42,273 bases of DNA from Psychrobacter lutiphocae DSM 21542 (GTDB taxonomy: Bacteria; Pseudomonadota; Gammaproteobacteria; Pseudomonadales; Moraxellaceae): the NCBI RefSeq assembly GCF_000382145.1, contig NZ_KB907648.1, positions 1 through 42,273 on the forward strand. Direction: 5' to 3'. Positions 18,185 to 27,189 of the stretch are shown here, one piece after another (the first letter of the stretch is position 1; each line of letters opens with the position of its first letter). The notes beneath the pieces are model-generated. The model did not search any database. It was not told the DNA's origin and was given only the letters and a program-made list of their open reading frames with translations. The translations under genes were made by a program, and so were the position numbers.

Positions 18185-18925
18185 ATTATTGGTGATATTG
18201 TGGGTTATAAAAAGGTCAGGTCAGCTTATCGTGTCGAGCGTGTCGCTTAGCTCCACCAAATGTTTGCCGAATCAACAGACCTTACTATAAGCTAAAAATA
18301 TTAAGTCAAAACACTGTATCAATAAATCGGCTTAAAGTCGATATGGGCGACGTGATGAGCAGACGATTTCAATAATTATTTTTTAAAGCTATTTGTACAT
18401 AAAAGCATTAAAATATTGGAGCCAATCCAGCCATCCGCTTCTACTTTGACCACCCACTGGCGCAGTGATTATTGGCTTGGTGCGTTCCAACATTTGAGTG
18501 ACTTGAGAAGGGATAGAGTGAAGCATTGCTTCACCCCGACACAAGAAAAAACCTGTTATTTTCTGAGAAGCTAAGTCACTGCAAGCCAGTGATCGTGCAA
18601 GGATATTCACTTTAGAAAATCGCCTTTGAGCGATTTCTCTTGCGCACCTAAAATTGCAGTGTAATTTTTTAACGGTGCTCAGGGACTAAACCGCCTTGTT
18701 AAGGCAGCCCACACAGCCTTGCATCGCTATTCATTGGCTACTTTACATGGGTTTATTGCTGGGTATCGTTACCTGCACACCTTATTTTCAGAGGCTTGTA
18801 CTTCTTCTGTACCCTTTTTAAGGTGACAGTTAAACAGAGATTATCAGACAGATGTAATCTTAATAAAGCTCTATTCGGCATCTCAGATGAATAAATAGGC
18901 ACAACCATCCAAAATAAGAGAAAGT
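18185..18925. other. 741-bp spacer with many hairpins, no confident gene
   Basis: This is the largest spacer in the window. Positions ~18415-18800 are less AT-rich than typical spacers here and contain several inverted repeats: GTGAAGCA/TGCTTCAC (18518-18534), TCACTG/CAGTGA (18576-18592), AAATCGC/GCGATTT (18617-18636) and GCCTT/AAGGC (~18693-18705). A 73-codon ORF on the - strand (18389-18610) starts with GTG and has no recognised family; one + frame near 18786-18895 is open for ~36 codons. It could be a decayed mobile element or a structured RNA; neither is proven. Confidence 0.4.
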
Positions 18926-19375
18926 ATGAAAAAAATCATGCAAAGAGCCTTTATTTTAATCACTTTGTCTTTAATTGTGAGCTTTATATTATTCATTATT
19001 AATAAGCATTATCTGCCACCCATATTAGGTGATCTGAAGCTAAGATACGTATCTAGTAATAATTACAACCTAACCTATAAAGGTAAGACATTAGCAGCAA
19101 GAGTTACCGCCGTAGATAGTTGGTATATACAAAAGCCTTATGTCTATGGTTCTACTACCAAAGTGCCTTCTAATAAGAGCTATGATTTGGTTTATTTTTT
19201 TATAAATGTATGCAGTGGTGAGAGATTTATCACGTCAGATTCTTCAGAATTTGAAACTTTTCTAGATGGTAAGTATATTCCAGACAATAAGAGAAACTGG
19301 ATGAGCGGCATAAACGCGATAGATATCCAAAAGGCAGAGTATTCTTCAGAAATTGACTGCTCAAAGTATAACTAG
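18926..19375 (+). CDS. Small membrane-anchored protein of unknown function
   Basis: The 149-aa product is not recognised. It has a short basic N-terminus (MKKIMQR) and one hydrophobic segment (~8-26, very Ile/Leu/Phe-rich) that could be an anchor or an uncleaved signal. A polar, Tyr/Lys/Ser-rich domain follows, probably periplasmic, with Cys93 and Cys145 (both approximate) that could form a disulfide. The coding sequence is more AT-rich than its neighbours and sits beside the odd 18185-18925 spacer, hinting at acquired DNA. The RBS AGAGAAAG lies just before the ATG. It ends 7 bp before the end of the convergent mutY. Confidence 0.7.
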   Translation: MKKIMQRAFILITLSLIVSFILFIINKHYLPPILGDLKLRYVSSNNYNLTYKGKTLAARVTAVDSWYIQKPYVYGSTTKVPSNKSYDLVYFFINVCSGERFITSDSSEFETFLDGKYIPDNKRNWMSGINAIDIQKAEYSSEIDCSKYN

Positions 19376-19382
19376 CTACTGA

Positions 19383-20573
19383 TTAGGACAATACTTGTAA
19401 CACCTTAAGCATAGCCTTCGGCAATCCCAGCGTTGTCTTTGCCTCATTAGCTGATAACCAAACCAAGTTAATATCCGCTTTTTCAAGGTGCTGTGTTAAC
19501 GCTATCGATTGCTTATTATCCAAAATAAGCTGTTTGGGTTGCAGGTACCAATGAAAATGAGTCAAGGTATGCTTAATCGGGGCTGCCTCTAATAAACCAT
19601 CGGTGATAGAGTCAGCACACAAGCTATTATCAACTAACCATTTATCAACAATCTGCTCGGCAACCGTATTTTCACTCTCATAAACTGAGTCTTCTGCGGA
19701 AGTGGCAACCACTTTTTTACCCAGCGTTTTTTTCTCAAATTGAAGCGGTAATACCCAAAGTCCGCCCCATATCCCACTATCAGGGCGCTGTAACCATAGT
19801 ATTTCGTGTTTATGGTTTTGGATAACTAACGCATTGCTAAACTTGCTAGGTTTTGGTTTTTTTTTGGCTTTTACTGGATAAAATTCTGGCCTGCCTTCGG
19901 CATAAGCAATACAGTCGGCATGGATAGGGCAGGCCTCACAACTGGGATTGCGACGCGTACACAAGGTTGCGCCCATATCCATCATCGCCTGCGCAAAGTG
20001 GCCACTGTCATCGGCAGGCGTCAAACGCTCTGCCAGCGCCCACAGCTCTTTATTGGTTGCAGATTTGGTGATATCACCCTCAACACCTGCCCAGCGGGTC
20101 AGCACTCGCTTCACGTTACCATCACAAATCACGCCATAACCATGCAATCCCATCGCCACAATCGCCCCAGCAGTAGAGCGTCCTACGCCAGAGATGGCCT
20201 CCCAATCTTCGACAGTTTGTGGAAAGTCGCCAGTGTCATTAATAATCTCGACCAACTGCTTGGCGCCTTTGTGCAAATTGCGAGCACGGGCGTAATAGCC
20301 CAATCCTGCCCAGTGTTCCGCCACCATATCCCAGTCTGCATTGGCAAGGTCTTGTACGGTGGGGAACGAGTCCATAAAGCGGTGAAAGTAGGGGATAACG
20401 GTGGTGACTTGGGTTTGTTGCAACATGACCTCAGACAGCCAAACGATATAGGGGTTTGGGGTGTCGGTTTTGTGCTGTTGCCACGGCAGATCGTGACGAC
20501 CATGAGTATCGAACCAGTTAAGGATACGGCGGGAGAAGGTGTCGATCTTAGTATTAGGGTGACGCACAGACAT
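19383..20573 (-). CDS. mutY: A/G-specific adenine DNA glycosylase
   Basis: MutY removes adenine mispaired with 8-oxoguanine in base-excision repair. Counting from the chosen start, catalytic Glu48 is in WLSEVMLQQTQV, the helix-hairpin-helix loop is ISGVGRSTAGAI, and the catalytic Asp151 is in ICDGNVKRVLTR. The [4Fe-4S] ligands follow C-x6-C-x2-C-x5-C (205, 212, 215, 221). The C-terminal domain is NUDIX-like, with WLQRPDSGIWGGLWVLP typical of MutY recognition of 8-oxoG. The frame is open to 20639, but the ATG there sits beside a TATAAT -10 box, so a downstream start (20573, or 20591) is preferred; family alignment favours 20573. Confidence 0.95.
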   Translation of the reverse strand: MSVRHPNTKIDTFSRRILNWFDTHGRHDLPWQQHKTDTPNPYIVWLSEVMLQQTQVTTVIPYFHRFMDSFPTVQDLANADWDMVAEHWAGLGYYARARNLHKGAKQLVEIINDTGDFPQTVEDWEAISGVGRSTAGAIVAMGLHGYGVICDGNVKRVLTRWAGVEGDITKSATNKELWALAERLTPADDSGHFAQAMMDMGATLCTRRNPSCEACPIHADCIAYAEGRPEFYPVKAKKKPKPSKFSNALVIQNHKHEILWLQRPDSGIWGGLWVLPLQFEKKTLGKKVVATSAEDSVYESENTVAEQIVDKWLVDNSLCADSITDGLLEAAPIKHTLTHFHWYLQPKQLILDNKQSIALTQHLEKADINLVWLSANEAKTTLGLPKAMLKVLQVLS

Positions 20574-20627
20574 AGGGTTAGACGTTATCATAATAGCAAC
20601 AACACTTATCAACGCACAAAAACTATC

Positions 20628-20633
20628 ATTATA
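20628..20633 (-). promoter_or_regulatory. -10 box of the mutY promoter
   Basis: The - strand reads GGGC-TATAAT-GATAG, a perfect -10 hexamer; no good -35 is seen at 17 bp. It places the transcript start near 20620, supporting a mutY start downstream of 20639. Confidence 0.4.
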
Positions 20634-20965
20634 GCCCATTCAGCTTACTGGAAGCTAAATAATCCTTGGGTTCTGTGTTGTTATATCCATACTACAAATC
20701 AAGCGTGTGGCGTAGATTGGCAGTGGCATAGCGACACCCAAACTTTACAAGCTTGCTAATATTTTTACAATTGATGGGTTAAATGCCTTATTATGACAGT
20801 ACAGTTTCTTATTTTATGGCATATTACGCAGTTTGAGGTTGTCAATAGCCAATGAAATAGTGTATTTTAGATTGGAATATATAACTGTTTGTTATTTAAC
20901 CGTTATTGCAGAAAAATTACCGTTACATTGGAGCAAATTTTAGGGGCTATATTTACCAAAAACGG

Positions 20966-21016
20966 TGTGAAGCTATATAACATGTGCAACTAAATAACAT
21001 GTGAAACCATATAAAA
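20966..21016 (+). repeat. Three tandem 17-bp repeats upstream of the first fadD gene
   Basis: TGTGAAGCTATATAACA (20966-20982), TGTGCAACTAAATAACA (20983-20999) and TGTGAAACCATATAAAA (21000-21016) share TGTG-A-C--TA. They are directly abutting and end 15 bp before a candidate -35, placing them at roughly -100 to -50, where activator sites usually lie. Confidence 0.7.
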
Positions 21017-21031
21017 TTAGTACGTTTATTG

Positions 21032-21059
21032 TTGTTAACCGTCTTATATCAAGTATTAA
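21032..21059 (+). promoter_or_regulatory. Candidate sigma-70 promoter for fadD (first copy)
   Basis: TTGTTA (21032-21037), a 16-bp spacer and TATTAA (21054-21059) lie ~45 bp upstream of the ATG. It is a moderate match by eye. Confidence 0.4.
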
Positions 21060-21104
21060 ACTTTATTTTATTAATATCATTACCTTGTAGGAGATCCACA
21101 GATT

Positions 21105-22832
21105 ATGGATAATCAAACCACCCAATTGCGTCGCTATAATAGACCTTGGTTGAAGACTTATGAAAAATATGGCATGCAATATGAGATTGAAATGCCACCA
21201 GCGGATACGTCGCTGATTGAGATTTTGGAAGAAAACTTTACCAAGCATGCTGGCCGCACCTCTTTTGTGTGTATGAATCAAGAGCTATCCTATGATGACT
21301 TAGATCGTTATAGTCGTCAGATGGCCGCTTATTTACAGTCACTTGGCCTTAAAAAAGGCGATAAAGTGGCGGTGATGCTACCAAATATTTTGCAATCACC
21401 CGTGTCTATCTTGGCCATTTTGCGTGCTGGATTTATCCTAGTCAATGTCAACCCACTGTATACCACGCACGAGCTTGAGCATCAGCTTGAAGACTCAGAA
21501 ACCAAAGTGCTTATCATCTTAGAAAACTTTGCTAAGACTTACGCTGATATCGCCAAAAAGACGGTAGATCACGTTATTGTGACCGCGATGGGTGATTTGA
21601 TGAGCCCGTTCAAAGGCTTTATCGTCAATACTGTGGTACGTCATGTGAAAAAGATGGTGCCGCCGTTTAATATCCCAGGCAGTGTGACCTTCAAGCAAGC
21701 GCTAAAAACAGGCGCACAAAAGAGCTATACTCGTCCAACCAATATCGGCCTTGATGATGTGGCAGTATTGCAGTACACCGGTGGTACCACAGGGGTTGCT
21801 AAAGGTGCTATGTTGACTCATGGTAACTTAGTTGCCAACTTAATTCAGGCCGATACTTATATTGGTGATGCTTTTGATCACTTCGAAGAGCGCAATGAAC
21901 AGCCAGTTATTATGACTGCTTTGCCTTTGTATCATATTTTCTCGTTTACCGTTTGTGGTATGTATGGTCTACGCAAAGGGGCGATCAACTCACTGGTGCC
22001 AAACCCACGTGATGGCAAGAGCTTGCTAAAAGCATATAAAGACTATCCACCTGCATTCTTCCCAGCAGTTAATACCTTATTTAATGGTTTGATTAATAGT
22101 GAGCACTTTAGGGTGCTTGATCACAGTAAGCTTGAGATGTCGATGGGTGGTGGTATGGCGGTATTAAAAGATACTGCTGAGAAGTGGAAAGCAGGTACAG
22201 GTAACGTGATTGTCCAAGGCTATGGATTATCAGAAACCTCGCCTGTGGCATCTGCCAACCCAATGGGTCTAGATGAGTTCCCAGGTAATATTGGCGTGCC
22301 TTTCCCAGCGACTGACATGGCCATCTTAGATGAAGAGGGTAATGAAGTTGAGATCGGTGAGCGCGGTGAAATTTGTGTCCGTGGTCCACAGGTGATGAAG
22401 GGCTACTGGAAGCGTCAAGAAGCGACCGACGAAGTCATGACTCCAGACGGCTACTTCCGTACTGGTGATATCGGTGTGATGGATGAAGAGGGGTACTTTA
22501 AGATTGTCGATCGCAAAAAGGACATGATCATTGTGTCTGGCTTTAACGTCTATCCAAACGAAGTAGAAGATGTGATGACCGGTCATCCAAAAATCTTAGA
22601 GTGTGGTGTTATTGGCGTGCATAGTGATAAAAGTGGTGAAGTGCCAAAAATCTTTGTGGTACGTCAAGACCCAAGCTTAACTGAGCAAGAAGTAATTGAT
22701 TATGCTAAGAAAAATTTAACCGGTTATAAGCGCCCACGTATTGTTGAGTTTGTTGATGAGTTGCCTAAGTCGAATGTCGGTAAAATATTACGTAAAGACT
22801 TGCGTGAGATGGAAGCGAAGCAGAATGCATAG
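21105..22832 (+). CDS. fadD: Long-chain fatty acid--CoA ligase (first of two tandem copies)
   Basis: FadD activates fatty acids with ATP and CoA via an acyl-adenylate, feeding beta-oxidation and lipid synthesis. The 575-aa protein (E. coli FadD 561) has the AMP-binding P-loop YTGGTTGVAKGAMLTHGN (224-241), GYGLSETSPV, and the FACS signature region DGYFRTGDIGVMDEEGYFKIVDRKKDMI. The C-terminal catalytic Lys lies in PKSNVGKILRKDL. No transmembrane segment is evident. The RBS is GGAG ~10 bases before the ATG. The paralogue follows 308 bp downstream beyond a terminator, so each has its own transcription. Confidence 0.95.
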   Translation: MDNQTTQLRRYNRPWLKTYEKYGMQYEIEMPPADTSLIEILEENFTKHAGRTSFVCMNQELSYDDLDRYSRQMAAYLQSLGLKKGDKVAVMLPNILQSPVSILAILRAGFILVNVNPLYTTHELEHQLEDSETKVLIILENFAKTYADIAKKTVDHVIVTAMGDLMSPFKGFIVNTVVRHVKKMVPPFNIPGSVTFKQALKTGAQKSYTRPTNIGLDDVAVLQYTGGTTGVAKGAMLTHGNLVANLIQADTYIGDAFDHFEERNEQPVIMTALPLYHIFSFTVCGMYGLRKGAINSLVPNPRDGKSLLKAYKDYPPAFFPAVNTLFNGLINSEHFRVLDHSKLEMSMGGGMAVLKDTAEKWKAGTGNVIVQGYGLSETSPVASANPMGLDEFPGNIGVPFPATDMAILDEEGNEVEIGERGEICVRGPQVMKGYWKRQEATDEVMTPDGYFRTGDIGVMDEEGYFKIVDRKKDMIIVSGFNVYPNEVEDVMTGHPKILECGVIGVHSDKSGEVPKIFVVRQDPSLTEQEVIDYAKKNLTGYKRPRIVEFVDELPKSNVGKILRKDLREMEAKQNA

Positions 22833-22925
22833 TCATAAATATGAGCTGATTACAGTAAAGATTGAGTTGATATAGCATCTTGAGCTTTAAGTTTTTGTAG
22901 TTAACGAGTACAATTAAAAACAGTT

Positions 22926-22961
22926 CAAAAAGGATACGAGCAATTGCCGTATCCTTTTTTT
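22926..22961 (+). terminator. Rho-independent terminator after the first fadD
   Basis: GGATACG (22932-22938) pairs with CGTATCC (22948-22954), extended by A5/T5 flanks and followed by seven T. Confidence 0.9.
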
Positions 22962-23140
22962 GTATTCGCTTTTTATACGCACTTTTACAGTTGCGGTATA
23001 TAGGTCAGCATGAGTAGCCTTTATAATAAGAATAACTGTAAAAAACCAATCCAACTCAATTAACACGTAGTAAACTAGATAACCATATAATTCATTTAGT
23101 AAAATCATATATATAAACAATATACATTACAGGTAACTTC

Positions 23141-24907
23141 ATGACTACAGATACAAATGCCAATCAAACCTCTCCCGTCAGTGAGCTACATGGCACCTTT
23201 CCAACTTACCCTGATATTCCAAGTGACCGTCCTTGGTTAGCCTCTTATGAGCGCTATGGCATTGCCGATCATATCGAAAAGCCAGCAGATGATACCTCGC
23301 TACTGGAAGTGTTTGAGCGCAACTTTTCCCGTTATGCCAGCCGCGATGCTTATATCTGCATGGGTGCCTCGATTACCTATCGTGAGCTAGACAATTATAG
23401 CCGTCAAATCGCTGCTTACTTGCAGTCTTTAGGATTGAGCGTCGGTGATAAAGTGGCAGTGATGATGCCAAACGTGCTGCAATATCCTGTGGTGGCGTTG
23501 GGTGTGCTACGTGCTGGTATGATCTTAGTCAATGTTAATCCACTATATACCAGCCGTGAGCTTGAACATCAGATTCATGACAGTGGTGCAAAAGCCATCT
23601 TTATTGTTGAAAACTTTGCCAAGACCTTCCAAGACGTGCAAGATAAAGGGGATGTTGAGCATGTGATTATTTCTAGCATGGGTGATATGCTGGGTATGGT
23701 ACGTGGCTTTGTGGTGGACTTTGTGGTGCGCCATGTCAAAAAAATGGTGCCAAGCTTTTCGCTACCAAACAGTGTCAGCTTTAAACATGTCTTAGATGCG
23801 GTATCAGCACATCAATACAAGCGTCCTGAGCTGGATTTAAGCCATGTGGCCTTGTTGCAATATACTGGCGGTACCACAGGTGTTGCCAAAGGGGCGATGT
23901 TGACCCACGGCAACTTAATTGCCAATATGCTACAAATTAATGCGGTCATGGATGCCGCCTTTGGTGATATGGCCAGCGGTGAGGTCATTTTAACTGCATT
24001 ACCGCTCTATCATGTGTTCTCCTTTATGGTGTGTGGCATGTATGCTATGTATGAAGGTTGTACTGGCTTATTGATTCCAAACCCACGTGATTTGGATGGT
24101 TTGATTAAAGAGATGGGCAAATACAAGCCTGCCTTTATTCCTTCAGTAAATACCTTGTTTAATGGCTTGGTCAATCATGAAAAGTTCAAAGACTTGGATT
24201 TTTCAAACCTAAAAGCATCCATCGGTGGTGGTATGTCGGTGTTGCCGAGTGTGGCAAAAGCTTGGCATGATGCTACTGGCTTGCCAATTGTTGAAGGCTA
24301 TGGTCTATCAGAAACCTCGCCTGTGGTGAGCTTTAACCCGATGAATATTTCTGAATTTACCGCCAAAATTGGGGTGCCTGCGCCAGATACGGATGTGATC
24401 TTAATTGATGACGATGGCAATGTGATGCCCATTGCTGAGCGTGGTGAAATCTGTGTCAAAGGTCCACAGGTAATGGTTGGCTATCAAAATCGTCCAGAAG
24501 AGACTAAAGATACTTTCACTGATGATGGATATTTCAAAACTGGTGACATCGGTATTATGGATGAAAAAGGCTTTATCAAAATTGTAGATCGTAAAAAAGA
24601 TATGATCTTGGTTTCTGGCTTTAATGTTTATCCAAATGAGATTGAAGAGGCGATGGCACAGCATCCAGATGTGCTAGAAGTAGGTGCTATTGGCATTCCA
24701 AGTGAAGAGCGTGGCGAAGAGCCGAAGATTTTTGTCGTGAAAAAGAAAGGCTCAAATGTGACTGAAAAAGAGCTATTAAAGTTTGGTAGAAAACAGCTGA
24801 CTGGCTATAAACGTCCTCGTCATGTACAGTTTGTCGATGAGCTACCAAAATCAAACGTGGGCAAAATATTACGTAAAGAGTTGCGTAAAATGGAAGGCTT
24901 AGACTAA
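23141..24907 (+). CDS. fadD: Long-chain fatty acid--CoA ligase (second tandem copy)
   Basis: The 588-aa paralogue of the preceding gene is collinear over its whole length, with near-identical signature blocks: YTGGTTGVAKGAMLTHGN, GYGLSETSPV, DGYFKTGDIGIMDEKGFIKIVDRKKDMI and PKSNVGKILRKEL. It differs by an N-terminal extension of about 20 residues (Thr/Asn/Ser-rich) and by scattered substitutions through the substrate-binding half, so the copies may differ in chain-length preference or expression. AGGTAA precedes the ATG. Tandem fadD pairs are known in gamma-proteobacteria; which copy is the main fatty-acid ligase cannot be told from sequence. Confidence 0.94.
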   Translation: MTTDTNANQTSPVSELHGTFPTYPDIPSDRPWLASYERYGIADHIEKPADDTSLLEVFERNFSRYASRDAYICMGASITYRELDNYSRQIAAYLQSLGLSVGDKVAVMMPNVLQYPVVALGVLRAGMILVNVNPLYTSRELEHQIHDSGAKAIFIVENFAKTFQDVQDKGDVEHVIISSMGDMLGMVRGFVVDFVVRHVKKMVPSFSLPNSVSFKHVLDAVSAHQYKRPELDLSHVALLQYTGGTTGVAKGAMLTHGNLIANMLQINAVMDAAFGDMASGEVILTALPLYHVFSFMVCGMYAMYEGCTGLLIPNPRDLDGLIKEMGKYKPAFIPSVNTLFNGLVNHEKFKDLDFSNLKASIGGGMSVLPSVAKAWHDATGLPIVEGYGLSETSPVVSFNPMNISEFTAKIGVPAPDTDVILIDDDGNVMPIAERGEICVKGPQVMVGYQNRPEETKDTFTDDGYFKTGDIGIMDEKGFIKIVDRKKDMILVSGFNVYPNEIEEAMAQHPDVLEVGAIGIPSEERGEEPKIFVVKKKGSNVTEKELLKFGRKQLTGYKRPRHVQFVDELPKSNVGKILRKELRKMEGLD

Positions 24908-24990
24908 ATCACATTAGACTAAGGTGCATTAAATTAAGTCAAACTCATATCGACAGACTTAAGCCAGTGCGAGAGATGATGCGAGCAACA

Positions 24991-25020
24991 AAAAGGGGAG
25001 GGCGCCGTCTTCCTCTTTTC
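24991..25020 (+). terminator. Probable terminator after the second fadD
   Basis: AAAAGGGGAGG pairs with CTTCCTCTTTT (two G-T pairs) around GCGCCGT, 84 bp after the stop. The T-run is short. Confidence 0.6.
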
Positions 25021-25152
25021 ATTGTGTTGTTATTGCTTTATCATCAATGGTGTTAAAAACTAACAAATAAAAACTTATACTGTTTTTTGAAAGTAAGACG
25101 CTCTTTGCCGCTTGCTTTTAGAGCCAGTATTTATATAGGAAACAACTTAGTA

Positions 25153-25869
25153 ATGCGTATAGACAACCGCCAGCCAGATCAACTTCGCCAAGTAACTTTT
25201 GAACGCAACTACACCAAACATGCAGAAGGCTCGGTCCTAGTCTGCTTTGGCGATACCAAAGTGCTGTGCACTGCCAGTGTTGAGTCAGGTGTACCACGCT
25301 GGTTAAAAGGTCAAGGCCAAGGCTGGGTGACTGCCGAATACGGTATGTTGCCACGTGCCACCAATACCCGCAATCAACGTGAAGCCGCTCGTGGCAAGCA
25401 GTCAGGACGCACCCAAGAAATCCAACGTCTGATTGGCCGTAGCCTGCGTGCCATGGTAGATCTCAATAAGCTGGGTGAAAGTACCATCTATCTTGATTGT
25501 GATGTTATACAAGCCGATGGTGGTACCCGTACTGCCAGTATCACAGGCGCAGCTATTGCCTTAATTGATGCATTAGAGGTGCTACAACAAAAGAAAAAAC
25601 TAAAAGAAGACCCGTTAATCGGGTTGGTAGCAGCGGTATCGGTTGGTGTCAAAGATGGCGAGGTATTGCTTGATTTAAACTACGCTGAAGATTCAAACTG
25701 TGACACAGACTTGAACGTGGTCATGACCCAAAAGGGTGAGTTTATTGAAATCCAAGGTACAGCGGAAGAAAAACCTTTTACCCGTGCGGAAGCCGATAAA
25801 ATGTTAGCGATGGCAGAAGTGGGTATTGCCGACTTGGTTAAGCTGCAACAAACAGCCTTAGGTTGGTAG
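25153..25869 (+). CDS. rph: Ribonuclease PH
   Basis: RNase PH is a phosphorolytic 3'-5' exoribonuclease that trims tRNA 3' ends as a hexamer. Motifs include [17 protein letters not shown], the phosphate-binding [17 protein letters not shown], and [17 protein letters not shown] with the metal-binding acidic residues. From the ATG at 25153 the protein is 239 aa (E. coli 238) and begins [12 protein letters not shown] as in the family; an in-frame TTG at 25087 would add 22 atypical residues and is rejected. TAGGA lies 12 bases upstream. The next gene starts 7 bp after the stop. Confidence 0.96.
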   Translation: MRIDNRQPDQLRQVTFERNYTKHAEGSVLVCFGDTKVLCTASVESGVPRWLKGQGQGWVTAEYGMLPRATNTRNQREAARGKQSGRTQEIQRLIGRSLRAMVDLNKLGESTIYLDCDVIQADGGTRTASITGAAIALIDALEVLQQKKKLKEDPLIGLVAAVSVGVKDGEVLLDLNYAEDSNCDTDLNVVMTQKGEFIEIQGTAEEKPFTRAEADKMLAMAEVGIADLVKLQQTALGW

Positions 25870-25876
25870 GTCAGTC

Positions 25877-26368
25877 ATGCTACAAATTACTGATAATGGA
25901 GCCAATATCACCTTATCTGGCAAGGCGCGTGGCACAGGTGATGGGTTGTTTTGGTTTGCTGTGGCTTTATTATTTGGTGCTATTGGCGTGGCAATGGCGA
26001 TGAGTCTTTTGCCAGAGCGTTTGGCAATAGGGGCGCTGGCTGCCTTGGTGGTATTTAGTTTTATATTTAACAAACGACGTAACCGACAAAAAAAGGGGAC
26101 GGCCACCCAAATCAGTGCTGGCATTGTCAAAGTGCAACCAGGTCAGTTTGTACACAATTGGATGGGGCAAGCCCAGCGTATTGTGATACAAGCCGATGAG
26201 GTGGTGACGGTCAATGGGAGTACTTTGTTGATTAAAGATGCACAAGGCCAAGTGACCTGTCAGGTGACAGGCTTTGATGCGGCAAAAGAAGCGCAAGTGA
26301 TGCAGGCCATTTTGGAAGGACAGCAGTTTGGTAAACGTCATGCTAATATTAAGATGCAGTCGTCTTAA
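25877..26368 (+). CDS. Two-TM membrane protein of unknown function
   Basis: The 163-aa product is not recognised as a named family. It has a short polar N-terminus, two adjacent hydrophobic helices (~24-42 and ~47-64), a basic KRRNRQKK stretch that marks the cytoplasmic side, and a soluble C-terminal domain of ~90 residues (QISAGIVKVQPGQFVHNW...VTCQVTGFDAAKEAQVMQAI) with predicted beta-strands. This resembles a small membrane-anchored beta-domain. It starts 7 bp behind rph and is probably cotranscribed; a link to RNA processing is not implied by the sequence. Confidence 0.8.
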   Translation: MLQITDNGANITLSGKARGTGDGLFWFAVALLFGAIGVAMAMSLLPERLAIGALAALVVFSFIFNKRRNRQKKGTATQISAGIVKVQPGQFVHNWMGQAQRIVIQADEVVTVNGSTLLIKDAQGQVTCQVTGFDAAKEAQVMQAILEGQQFGKRHANIKMQSS

Positions 26369-26530
26369 ATCAGTCGTTGATATACTAAAGCAAGATGTCG
26401 GACAACACCAGCAACACCGGAATCGACACCAGAATCAAAACTAGAAACAGCACTAATAATTAGTCTAATACTCTTAGCTAATTTTTGATAAAGACAAGAA
26501 GGGGTTTTAATAGAGATAGAAGGTGATGAG

Positions 26531-27178
26531 ATGGATAAACACACAATCGCTAAGCTGATGCTATCTATTCGACAGCCACAGTCAATCGCCAGCGCAATCT
26601 TATGTGCGGCTTTGATTAGTCCATTAACTGCCAATGCCGATGATCTAGCAGACCTTATTCAGCTCAAGACCCAGTCTTTTTTAGCTAGCACACCCACGCC
26701 TTCTACGATCACTGCCACACAGCATTTTTATCAAAGCTATGCCACAGCACCGAATATTGATGTTGCACATATAGATACCCTATATTTAGCCGAGCAACAG
26801 GCCACCCCTGCTAGTAAACAAGTATTACAAACTGTGCGCCAAATGACGTTAGATCACAAAGAAATTATCAATGGCTCATGCTGGGACTATCTAAATGCTG
26901 CCTTTATGCGGGCAGGGGTGACACGCGATACGGTATTTAAAGGCGAGTATCCCTATGGTCCCTTTGTTGACACCAATGAGATACAGCCGGGCGACTGGTT
27001 GTATTATGTCAATCACAGTTATAATGATGTCGAGCACAGCGGCTTGTTTGTCGGTTGGCTAGATCGTCAAGCCAATCAAGCGTTAATCTTAAGCTATGCT
27101 GGCGAAAACCGCCAAGAGCCTGCCCGCTATAAGGTCTATGATGTGTCGCATACCTACAATATTATGCGACCAAGATAG
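26531..27178 (+). CDS. Exported putative cysteine hydrolase (NlpC/P60 or CHAP-like)
   Basis: The 215-aa product has a signal peptide with a hydrophobic core (~18-34) and probable cleavage after ANA (35-36 region). The C-terminal half carries Cys117 in NGSCWDYLNAAFMRAG, the IQPGDWLYYVN strand (151-161) and His169 in DVEHSGLFVGW, the Cys-then-GDW-then-His layout of NlpC/P60 and CHAP papain-fold peptidases. Such enzymes usually cut peptidoglycan stem peptides in the periplasm. Fold assignment rests on this spacing only, so the substrate is uncertain. GAAGGTGATGAG precedes the ATG. No operon partner is evident. Confidence 0.75.
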   Translation: MDKHTIAKLMLSIRQPQSIASAILCAALISPLTANADDLADLIQLKTQSFLASTPTPSTITATQHFYQSYATAPNIDVAHIDTLYLAEQQATPASKQVLQTVRQMTLDHKEIINGSCWDYLNAAFMRAGVTRDTVFKGEYPYGPFVDTNEIQPGDWLYYVNHSYNDVEHSGLFVGWLDRQANQALILSYAGENRQEPARYKVYDVSHTYNIMRPR

Positions 27179-27189
27179 GCTATGTAATC

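Larger units (their letters stand above)
20640..21104. other. Divergent mutY-fadD spacer
   Basis: No gene is supported in this ~465-bp AT-rich spacer. It holds a three-copy 17-bp tandem repeat (20966-21016) and a candidate fadD promoter immediately downstream. Confidence 0.5.

Noticed and set aside
18389..18610. 73-codon ORF on the - strand in the large spacer
   Set aside because: GTG start, contains several hairpins, no recognised family; kept only as part of the unexplained spacer.
19920..20759. 279-codon ORF on the + strand opposite mutY
   Set aside because: It lies antisense to a clear MutY with all catalytic residues; the product is His/Arg/Gln-rich with no family resemblance, typical of a shadow frame.
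20966..21016. CRISPR-like array
   Set aside because: The 17-bp units abut with no spacers, so this is a tandem repeat, not CRISPR; the other repeats in the window are also too few and not regularly spaced.
25087..25152. N-terminal extension of RNase PH from TTG
   Set aside because: RNase PH homologues begin with the MRxDxRxxxxLR sequence found at 25153; the extra residues are atypical.
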